Shown: in pieces, positions 1 to 5,054 of the stretch
Layout of the letters: every line of letters begins with the position of its first letter
Position numbering within the stretch: the first letter of the stretch is position 1
From: Luminiphilus sp.
Lineage (GTDB): Bacteria > Pseudomonadota > Gammaproteobacteria > Pseudomonadales > Halieaceae
Direction of reading: 5' to 3'
Assembly (NCBI GenBank): GCA_024638905.1
Contig: JAHEJH010000046.1
Coordinates: forward strand, 1 to 5,054
Length of the DNA: 5,054 nt
Position numbers and translations under genes: made by a program
Notes under the pieces: generated by a model
What the model saw: only the letters and a program-made list of their open reading frames with translations
The model's database searches: none
Told to the model about the DNA's origin: nothing

Positions 1-294
1 GCCTTACACCCTGTGCAGCAGGCGTGGGTCGAGCACGATGTGGCGCAGTGTGGCTATTGTCAGGCGGGTCAGATCATGTCGGCGGCAGCGCTGCTGGCGC
101 GTAATCCGGCTCCCTCTGAAGAAGATATTGATCGAGCGATGGCGGGTAACATTTGCCGCTGCGGAACCTATTTGCGGATTAGAAAAGCTATTCAGAGCGC
201 GTCCTCCGCAATCCAAAGCGGCGTCGCGTTATTTGATCCTGGCGAACCTGATTTGGCGGCCAGCCCAGTCGATTCAATGGAGGTGAGCTCATGA
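1..294 (+). CDS. [2Fe-2S] small subunit of a two-subunit molybdenum hydroxylase, IorA-like (5' end missing)
   Basis: This is the C-terminal 97 codons of a ferredoxin-like small subunit. Frame 1 is open from the first base, so the gene starts upstream of the window, and the GTG at 13 is not a real start. The visible part is the helical second [2Fe-2S] domain: CGYC (C17 and C20, counted from the window edge), then QAGQIM, and later GNICRCG (C52 and C54). These four cysteines are the usual ligands of the molybdenum-proximal cluster in the xanthine oxidase family. The N-terminal plant-ferredoxin domain with the other cluster is outside the window. By family knowledge the subunit carries electrons from the molybdenum centre of the large subunit to an external acceptor. 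About 30 residues after the last conserved helix form a low-conservation acidic tail. The stop TGA (292-294) overlaps the ATG of the next gene, which indicates translational coupling. The closest named family is isoquinoline 1-oxidoreductase alpha subunit, but the substrate cannot be read from this sequence. Confidence 0.93.
   Translation, partial: ALHPVQQAWVEHDVAQCGYCQAGQIMSAAALLARNPAPSEEDIDRAMAGNICRCGTYLRIRKAIQSASSAIQSGVALFDPGEPDLAASPVDSMEVSS
279..286 (+). promoter_or_regulatory. Shine-Dalgarno site for the molybdopterin subunit gene
   Basis: GGAGGTGA lies inside the last codons of the small subunit gene and ends 4 bases before the ATG at 291. It is a near-perfect anti-16S match, although the spacing is slightly short. 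It supports the start at 291 over the in-frame ATG at 306, where the spacing from this site would be 19 bases. Confidence 0.8.
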
Positions 295-2504
295 GGTCCA
301 GAGAGATGAAAGCCCGCCTCAACAGACGACAATTTCTTCAGTTTTCCGGGCTTGGTCTGGCCCTGACCGCCGGTGGCAAAGTGATGCAGGTGGTGGGCGA
401 AGATCATTCTGATACCTCGACGTTAAGCGCCTACATTACCGTGACCCAAGACGGCGTGATTACCATCGGAGCACCCAACCCGGAGGTGGGTCAGGGCGTG
501 AATACCTCGCTCCCGATGATCATTGCCGAAGAGTTGGATGCCGCTTGGCGCGACGTGCAAGTGGTGAATACCCCGGTTGACGCTGCGCATTATGGCGCCC
601 AATTTGCAGGGGGTTCACTGTCGGTACCGATGCGCTGGGACGAGCTTCGTCGGGTAGGTGCCACAGCTCGAGCTATGTTGCTGCAGGCGGCCTCCGCGGA
701 AATGGGGGTGCCGACGGCTGAGTTGAGCACACTAGACTCTCGCGTCATACACGAGGCGTCGGGTCGGAGTCTCTCCTACGCCGAGCTGGCGCATGGCGCT
801 TCAGAGGTGCCTCTTCCTGACGCCAATAGCCTGGCGCTTAAGAGCGCTGAGCAATATCGGTTACTGGGTAAGCGTATTACCAACGCATCAGCTGCTGCGA
901 TCGCACAGGGTGAGCCGCTTTTTGGCATCGATGTGCAAGTTCCCGATATGGTGTACGCCAGTTATGTAAAGTGCCAGCACATTGGGGGGCGACCCGTCTC
1001 GGCCAACCTTGACGAGATCAAGGCCCAGCGAGGCGTGATCGACGCCTTTATCCTTGAGGGTGAGCAGGGCCCCTACCAATTTGATATCCGCAATTCCACT
1101 CAGGTGTCACCGGGTGTGGCGATTGTGGCGCGTGACACCTGGGCTGCGATGCGAGCGCGAAAACTGCTCAAGGTGCAGTGGGATACTGAACCTGCATCAA
1201 GAGATGACAGCGAACAGATAGCTGCAGCCGCGAAGGCGGCAGCGGGCCGACGTGAGCAGGCCACAACGATCAGCTCAGCCGGCGATGCCAATCAGGCACT
1301 GCTGGATGCTAAGGCTCACTCTAGGGCGTTTTACAGCGCGGACTTTGTGTCGCACGCTCAACTGGAGCCACAAAGCTGTGTGGCGCAAGTGACGGCGCAG
1401 TCGGCAGAGGTCTGGACGTCCAGTCAAACCCCCTCAGCGGTCGATCAGCTTTTACCAGGCCTGCTCTCACTCCCGGCCGAGGCCGTGACAATCCACTCGG
1501 TTCGCGGTGGTGGCGGTTTTGGGCGCCGGCTGTCTAATGAGTATGTCTATGAGGCCGCACTCATCTCTCAGCGTGTGGGTTTACCGGTGAAGGTACAGTG
1601 GTCGCGTGAAGATGATATGGCCTTCGATTACTTTCGCTCGGCGCTCTACCTGGATATGGAGGGAGGTGTGTCTGACGAGGGTCGTCTCGCGGCTTGGAAG
1701 CTTCATGTTATCGCGGGGTCTTCCGACGAAGAAGAAGCCAACTATGGCGGGACCTATCGTGAGCGGGACTTCCCTGAAAAGCGGGTGCCGCACTACAACA
1801 TTGCGACGACGCTGATTGCGTCGCAGACACCGACGGGGGCGTGGCGCGCGCCGTTCTCCAATATTTATGCGTTTGCCGAGCAGTCGTTTCTCTGCGAGCT
1901 GGCTGTAGCTGCCGGCCGGGATTACCGCGACTTCTTACTCGATCTTTTGGGAAAGGACGAATGGTTTAAAGACGGCGACCGCAATGCGCTGAATACTGCC
2001 CGGGCTAAGGGCGTTATTAATGCCGCCTGTGCTGCTGCGCAATGGGGTCGTTCCTTGCCCGAGGGACGGGGCCTCGGACTGGCGTTTTTCTTCAGCCATG
2101 CGGGCCATGTGGCCGAAGTGGCTGAGGTGAGTGTGGACGCAGATAAGAGACTGGCAGTGCACGATGTCTGGGTCGCCGCAGATGTGGGTCAGGTGATTAA
2201 TCTCAGCGGCGTTGAAAATCAGATCGAGGGCTCAGTGGTAGATGGTTTGAGCGCTATGGCCGACCAACGCATCACAATTCGAGAGGGGCGCATTCAGGAA
2301 ACTAACTTCGACACTTACCCGCTCTTGAGAATGCCAAAGGCGCCGAAGGTCCATGTGCAGATGCTGGCGTCGGGATACTCACCGACTGGCGCGGGAGAGC
2401 CGGCGCTGCCGCCTTTGGCACCGGCTGTCGGTAACGCGGTTTTCGCTGCCTGTGGCGAGCGGATCCGCGAGTTACCGATCAGCAAGGCTGGTTTTATGGT
2501 TTAG
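291..2504 (+). CDS. Tat-exported molybdopterin-binding large subunit, xanthine dehydrogenase family, IorB-like
   Basis: The 737-residue protein has the usual length for the IorB-type large subunit. Members hydroxylate N-heteroaromatic compounds or oxidise aldehydes with water as oxygen donor, using a molybdopterin (typically cytosine dinucleotide) cofactor. The N-terminus has a twin-arginine motif, NRRQFLQ (R12, R13), and a hydrophobic stretch to about residue 28, so periplasmic export together with the small subunit is inferred. No clear signal-peptidase site is visible. Domains in order: first molybdopterin-binding segment with PEVGQGVNTS (from P64); a/b hammerhead from about residue 205 (GEPLFGIDVQVP); HAQLEPQ (H355-P360); the glycine loop GGGGFGRR (G406-R413); GAWRAPFSN (from G516); and near the C-terminus GAGEPALPPLAP, whose E703 aligns with the catalytic glutamate of the family. 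All core motifs are intact and there is no FAD domain, as expected for the two-subunit type. The start at 291 is supported by GGAGGTGA and the ATGA overlap. The substrate is unknown; aldehyde or N-heterocycle oxidation are both possible. Confidence 0.93.
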   Translation: MRSREMKARLNRRQFLQFSGLGLALTAGGKVMQVVGEDHSDTSTLSAYITVTQDGVITIGAPNPEVGQGVNTSLPMIIAEELDAAWRDVQVVNTPVDAAHYGAQFAGGSLSVPMRWDELRRVGATARAMLLQAASAEMGVPTAELSTLDSRVIHEASGRSLSYAELAHGASEVPLPDANSLALKSAEQYRLLGKRITNASAAAIAQGEPLFGIDVQVPDMVYASYVKCQHIGGRPVSANLDEIKAQRGVIDAFILEGEQGPYQFDIRNSTQVSPGVAIVARDTWAAMRARKLLKVQWDTEPASRDDSEQIAAAAKAAAGRREQATTISSAGDANQALLDAKAHSRAFYSADFVSHAQLEPQSCVAQVTAQSAEVWTSSQTPSAVDQLLPGLLSLPAEAVTIHSVRGGGGFGRRLSNEYVYEAALISQRVGLPVKVQWSREDDMAFDYFRSALYLDMEGGVSDEGRLAAWKLHVIAGSSDEEEANYGGTYRERDFPEKRVPHYNIATTLIASQTPTGAWRAPFSNIYAFAEQSFLCELAVAAGRDYRDFLLDLLGKDEWFKDGDRNALNTARAKGVINAACAAAQWGRSLPEGRGLGLAFFFSHAGHVAEVAEVSVDADKRLAVHDVWVAADVGQVINLSGVENQIEGSVVDGLSAMADQRITIREGRIQETNFDTYPLLRMPKAPKVHVQMLASGYSPTGAGEPALPPLAPAVGNAVFAACGERIRELPISKAGFMV

Positions 2505-2516
2505 CCGCAAGGCGGC
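2504..2516 (+). repeat. Hairpin at the end of the molybdopterin subunit gene
   Basis: GCCGC (2504-2508), loop AAG, GCGGC (2512-2516) forms a perfect five-base-pair GC stem starting at the last base of the stop codon. No T-tract follows, so it is not an intrinsic terminator by itself. It could protect the mRNA 3' end or be chance. The rest of 2517-2589 holds nothing I can identify. Confidence 0.4.
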
Positions 2517-2589
2517 GAGCGGTATCACGCGGGTGCCTCTGGCGCGCAGCCAATTAGTCCGTCTGAGCCCCGGCATTGTCTGTGTAAAG

Positions 2590-2613
2590 AAAACTGGCAT
2601 GCACCGGTTTTTT
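2590..2613 (+). terminator. Intrinsic terminator of the oxidoreductase operon, probably bidirectional
   Basis: AAAACTGG (2590-2597), loop CATGCA (2598-2603), CCGGTTTT (2604-2611) and two more T form an eight-pair stem followed by an overall run of six T (2608-2613). In the + strand transcript the only imperfect pair is a U-G wobble, so this is a good intrinsic terminator about 86 bases after the stop codon. It would keep the operon transcript from running antisense through the tRNA gene. On the - strand the same element follows the tRNA CCA end directly and is followed by TTTTCTTT, so it can also end the tRNA transcript, although there the imperfect pair becomes a C-A mismatch. Confidence 0.75.
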
Positions 2614-2615
2614 AA

Positions 2616-2702
2616 TGGTGCCCAGGAGAGGACTTGAACCTCCACGCCCTTGCGAGCACTAGCACCTGAAGCTAGCGTGTCTACCAATTTCACCACCTGG
2701 GC
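2616..2702 (-). tRNA. tRNA-Leu (anticodon CAG), CCA encoded
   Basis: On the - strand the sequence folds into a complete 87-nt class II tRNA. The acceptor stem is GCCCAGG (2702-2696) with CCTGGGC (2626-2620), followed by discriminator A (2619) and an encoded CCA (2618-2616). The D stem is GTG/CAC. The anticodon stem CTAGC/GCTAG encloses loop TTCAGGT, giving anticodon CAG, which reads CUG leucine codons. A long variable arm is present with stem GCTC/GGGC and a GCAA loop. The T arm is GGAGG-TTCAAGT-CCTCT. The length, the long variable arm and the sequence around the anticodon match the E. coli tRNA-Leu(CAG) type. The gene converges with the upstream oxidoreductase operon and diverges from rnr. 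Any open reading frame across it is spurious. Confidence 0.97.
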
Positions 2703-2712
2703 AGCGGGAAAT

Positions 2713-2728
2713 CTCTGATCAATCAGAG
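2713..2728 (-). repeat. Inverted repeat in the tRNA-Leu 5' leader
   Basis: CTCTGAT (2713-2719) and ATCAGAG (2722-2728) form a perfect inverted repeat separated by two bases. As RNA this is a six-pair stem with a four-base loop. It lies between the predicted tRNA transcription start and the mature 5' end at 2702, so it would be part of the leader removed by RNase P. A role in processing or as a protein site is inference only. Confidence 0.5.
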
Positions 2729-2735
2729 GGCGCGC

Positions 2736-2764
2736 AGACTACTGTCTCGACCCTCGGCTGTCAA
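2736..2764 (-). promoter_or_regulatory. Promoter of tRNA-Leu
   Basis: Reading the - strand, a perfect -35 box TTGACA (2764-2759) is followed after exactly 17 bases by TAGTCT (2741-2736). That -10 box keeps the three most conserved positions (first T, second A, last T). The next bases, GCGCGCCC, form a G+C-rich discriminator of the kind known from stringently controlled stable-RNA promoters. Transcription would start near 2728, giving a leader of about 25 nt before the mature tRNA. Confidence 0.7.
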
Positions 2765-2767
2765 TTT

Positions 2768-2782
2768 TGGGTCGATTACCCA
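2768..2782. repeat. Short inverted repeat between the divergent promoters
   Basis: TGGGT (2768-2772) and ACCCA (2778-2782) flank a five-base spacer, CGATT. It lies just upstream of the tRNA -35 box and about 40 bases upstream of the rnr -10 box, which is where a regulator could act on either promoter. Arms this short can occur by chance, and no known operator is recognised. Confidence 0.25.
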
Positions 2783-2822
2783 GTGGCCGCATGGTCCCGC
2801 GATCTGGGGGGTGTTTCCCGCG

Positions 2823-2828
2823 TATAAT
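2823..2828 (+). promoter_or_regulatory. -10 box of the rnr promoter
   Basis: A perfect TATAAT lies 45 bases upstream of the proposed rnr start codon. No good -35 box is found at 16-18 bases upstream (that region reads GCGATCTG), and there is no TGn extension. Either the promoter relies on the strong -10 box or it needs an activator. The predicted transcription start is about 2835, leaving a leader of roughly 40 nt. Confidence 0.6.
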
Positions 2829-2846
2829 GTGACCTCTTTCCCAGCC

Positions 2847-2860
2847 GGCTGACTCCAGCC
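2847..2860 (+). repeat. Hairpin in the rnr leader
   Basis: GGCTG (2847-2851), loop ACTC, CAGCC (2856-2860) forms a five-pair GC-rich stem in the predicted 5' leader. Its left arm could instead pair with an upstream CAGCC (2842-2846), the two forming the palindrome CAGCCGGCTG. The hairpin ends three bases before the weak GGA ribosome-binding element at 2864-2866. A regulatory role is inference. Confidence 0.35.
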
Positions 2861-2873
2861 ATCGGACTTCATC

Positions 2874-5054
2874 TTGGCGCCACGCCGCAAAAACAGTACC
2901 TCTAGCCCACCCGTTGACCCCCACGCGGAACGGGAGCAGGGCCGTTACGAGCACCCCATCCCCAGTCGGGAAGTGATTTTGGGCTTGCTTGGGGCGGCGG
3001 ATGCGCCGATGGCCTTTGCTGGCATCGCAGAACAACTGAGCTTAAGCGGCGAGCGCGATCTCGACGCATTGGGTAAACGCCTGCGCGCGATGCAACGCGA
3101 TGGTCAGATCATCTCCGGCAGACGGGGTGCTTATGGTGTGCCTGAGCGAATGGATTTGTTGCGCTGTAGGGTGATGGGGCATCGCGATGGTTACGGTTTT
3201 GCCCGGCCGCTAGAAGGAATAGGGGACGATTTATTTCTCTCGGCCCGAGAGATGTATCAAGTATTCGATGGTGACGAGGTATTGGTCTCAGTCGCCGGCC
3301 TGGATCGTCGTGGTCGGGCAGAGGGTCACATTGTTGAGGTGCTCACCCGGGCGCATACCAAAGTGGTCGGCCGTTACATGGAAGAGAGTGGCATCGGCTT
3401 TCTGCTCCCCCACAACACGCGCATTCGCAATCACATCCTGATACCACCCAAAGCCAAGGGCGGGGCCCGTCATGGACAGCTGGTATCGGTCGTCCTCACC
3501 GATTACCCCTCGGCCACTTTGGGTGCCAAGGGTGAGGTTGAGGAAGTCCTCGGTGATCATCTGGACCCGGGGCTTGAGATCGACGTCGCCATTCGCGCCC
3601 ACGGCATACCCTGGGAATGGCCAGATGAGGTGCTCCGCGAGGCGGGCGCGCTCGGCGAAGAGCCCGCCGAGGCAGATAAAACCAACAGGGTAGATCTGCG
3701 CGATGTGCCGTTTGTGACCATCGATGGCGAGGACGCCAAAGATTTTGACGACGCCGTGTGGTGCGAGGAAACCCCCGACGGATTCCAGCTGCGCGTGGCG
3801 ATCGCCGATGTGTCTCACTACGTCCCGGTCGGTTCCGCGCTCGACGAGGAAGCGAGCATCAGAGGTAATTCGGTGTATTTCCCAGAACGGGTCGTACCCA
3901 TGTTCCCCGAAATCCTCTCGAACGGCTTGTGTTCTTTAAAGCCGCAGGTAGATCGGCTGGCGATGGTCTGCGACATGCACATCGATCGCGGCGGTCAGTT
4001 GCAGGACTACACTTTTTACGAGGCAGTGATTCATTCCCATGCGCGGCTTACCTATACCGACGTGGGTGCTGTCATTGAAGATGGCTGGAGTCCAAATGTG
4101 CCGGCCGAGCGCGGTAAGGAGATCGAACGACTTTATAGGCTTTATCAAGTGTTGCGCAGCGCGCGGGAGCAGCGTGGTGCGCTAGATTTCGATACTCAGG
4201 AAACCCGCATTCTGTTTGATGAGCAGCGCAAGATCGCAGCGATAAAACCGGTGAGTCGCAACGACGCCCACAAATTGATTGAAGAGTGCATGCTGATTGC
4301 CAATGTGGCCACCGCGCAGTTCCTCGAAGCGCTCGAGCAGCCGGCGCTGTTTCGCGTTCACGAAGGCCCGAGTGCTGAGAAGCTTGAGAACCTCCGGGCT
4401 TTCTTAGGTGAGCTGTCACTGGATCTTCCGGGTGGCCTCAAGCCCACGCCTGAGCACTATCAGTCATTGCTGGCCAATGTGGAGAGCCGCGACGACAGAC
4501 ACATCATTCAGACCATGTTGCTTCGCTCGTTATCACAGGCCGTCTACCAACCTGAAAATGCGGGTCACTTTGGACTGCATTACGAGGCCTACGCTCACTT
4601 CACGTCTCCCATCCGCCGTTACCCCGACTTGCTGGTTCACCGCGCGATTCGCGCAGCGATTCGAGGCCGCGGTAAAGGCGCTCATATCAAACGGGTCAAA
4701 GGGGCGAGTGCGCTCAAACGAGAAAGAATTTACCCCTATGACGTGGGCGCGATGGCCGCACTGGGCGAGCAATGCTCCATGACCGAGCGCCGCGCCGATG
4801 ACGCGACGCGCGAAGTGGATGCCTGGCTCAAGTGTGAGTTTCTCAAGGATCGCATTGGTGAGGAGTTTGAGGGAGTCATTGCCGCCGTGACGAACTTCGG
4901 CGTTTTTGTAGAACTGAGCGACCTGTACATTGAGGGTTTGATCCACATCAGTGCTTTACCCGGGGACTATTATCATTTTGATCAGGCGAAGCAGCGTCTC
5001 ATTGGTGAGCGCACGAGGCAGGTCTTCCAGCTGGGCGGAGCCGTCACCGTCAGG
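2874..5054 (+). CDS. rnr: Ribonuclease R, 3'-to-5' exoribonuclease (3' end missing)
   Basis: The 727 codons present cover nearly all of the protein (E. coli RNase R has 813). The enzyme degrades structured RNA processively, acting in mRNA and rRNA decay, rRNA maturation and tmRNA-linked quality control in the cytoplasm. Domains counted from the TTG: winged-helix N-terminus at about 31-95 (starting near HPIPSREVIL); cold-shock domain 1 at about 97-150 (GHRDGYGF); cold-shock domain 2 at about 163-235 (VVGRYMEESGIGF); RNB catalytic domain at about 265-610; and S1 from about 662, cut by the window edge. The metal site IDGEDAKDFDDAV has D284, D290, D292 and D293, matching E. coli D272, D278, D280 and D281. 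HFTSPIRRYPDL (from H575) and EQCSMTERRADDATR are also intact. The lysine-rich C-terminal tail lies outside. For the start, the frame has a stop at 2850-2852 and no ATG or GTG before the conserved region. TTG at 2874 follows GGA (2864-2866) by seven bases and gives MAPRRKNS. RlmB often follows rnr in this class, which cannot be checked here. Confidence 0.96.
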   Translation, partial: MAPRRKNSTSSPPVDPHAEREQGRYEHPIPSREVILGLLGAADAPMAFAGIAEQLSLSGERDLDALGKRLRAMQRDGQIISGRRGAYGVPERMDLLRCRVMGHRDGYGFARPLEGIGDDLFLSAREMYQVFDGDEVLVSVAGLDRRGRAEGHIVEVLTRAHTKVVGRYMEESGIGFLLPHNTRIRNHILIPPKAKGGARHGQLVSVVLTDYPSATLGAKGEVEEVLGDHLDPGLEIDVAIRAHGIPWEWPDEVLREAGALGEEPAEADKTNRVDLRDVPFVTIDGEDAKDFDDAVWCEETPDGFQLRVAIADVSHYVPVGSALDEEASIRGNSVYFPERVVPMFPEILSNGLCSLKPQVDRLAMVCDMHIDRGGQLQDYTFYEAVIHSHARLTYTDVGAVIEDGWSPNVPAERGKEIERLYRLYQVLRSAREQRGALDFDTQETRILFDEQRKIAAIKPVSRNDAHKLIEECMLIANVATAQFLEALEQPALFRVHEGPSAEKLENLRAFLGELSLDLPGGLKPTPEHYQSLLANVESRDDRHIIQTMLLRSLSQAVYQPENAGHFGLHYEAYAHFTSPIRRYPDLLVHRAIRAAIRGRGKGAHIKRVKGASALKRERIYPYDVGAMAALGEQCSMTERRADDATREVDAWLKCEFLKDRIGEEFEGVIAAVTNFGVFVELSDLYIEGLIHISALPGDYYHFDQAKQRLIGERTRQVFQLGGAVTVR

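Noticed and set aside
2353..2637. 94-residue + strand frame running from the end of the large subunit into the tRNA
   Set aside because: It overlaps the conserved catalytic-glutamate region in another frame and reads through the terminator and tRNA. It is arginine/serine-rich like a shadow frame.
2472..2696. 74-residue reading frame on the - strand (MVKLVDTLASGASARKG...)
   Set aside because: It is a translation of the tRNA-Leu gene itself. The sequence folds as a complete tRNA, so this is a familiar false ORF.
2829..2849. GTG at 2829 as a possible rnr start
   Set aside because: It is in frame but is followed by a TGA at 2850-2852, and it overlaps the -10 region, so it would not be within the predicted transcript.
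2739..3035. 98-residue reading frame on the - strand spanning the rnr promoter
   Set aside because: It covers the tRNA promoter, the rnr -10 box and the rnr N-terminus, and resembles no protein family I recognise. It is most likely chance.
3288..3818. 176-residue reading frame on the - strand
   Set aside because: It lies wholly antisense to the cold-shock and RNB regions of rnr, which show clear protein conservation in the + frame. It is a codon-bias shadow without a recognisable domain.
4533..4946. 137-residue reading frame on the - strand
   Set aside because: It is antisense to the conserved RNB/S1 part of rnr, and nothing in its sequence resembles a known family.
1..5054. Search for CRISPR repeats, transposases, toxin-antitoxin or defence modules
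   Set aside because: No spaced direct repeats or mobile-element genes were seen. Almost all of the window is explained by two oxidoreductase genes, one tRNA and rnr.

Overview
The window looks like ordinary chromosome from a gammaproteobacterium with roughly 55-60 % G+C. The main evidence is a ribonuclease R whose sequence follows the E. coli/Pseudomonas type closely through the winged-helix, cold-shock, RNB and S1 regions, together with a tRNA-Leu(CAG) that resembles the E. coli gene and encodes its own CCA. A marine or environmental species is plausible, but the sequence alone does not fix the genus.

Layout. (1) Positions 1-2504, + strand: the 3' end of a small [2Fe-2S] subunit gene, overlapping by 4 bases (ATGA) a complete molybdopterin-binding large subunit gene. 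Together they encode a two-subunit molybdenum hydroxylase of the isoquinoline 1-oxidoreductase (IorAB) type, probably exported by the Tat system through the twin-arginine leader of the large subunit. (2) Positions 2505-2873: a compact intergenic region. It holds a hairpin at the stop codon, an intrinsic terminator that appears to serve both strands, a tRNA-Leu(CAG) on the - strand with a recognisable promoter, and a perfect TATAAT box followed by a short leader for the next gene. (3) Positions 2874-5054, + strand: rnr (ribonuclease R), which runs off the right edge within its S1 domain. No ATG or GTG start is available between the nearest upstream in-frame stop and the conserved region. A TTG at 2874 is the best start.

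The oxidoreductase pair and the RNA-metabolism genes are separate transcription units. The iorAB-like operon ends at the terminator and runs convergently into the tRNA. The tRNA and rnr are divergent. No CRISPR array, transposase, integrase, toxin-antitoxin pair or defence gene is visible. I found no convincing undescribed system. The points worth checking are the rnr start and leader, the shared terminator, the tRNA leader hairpin, and the missing electron-acceptor partner of the oxidoreductase.
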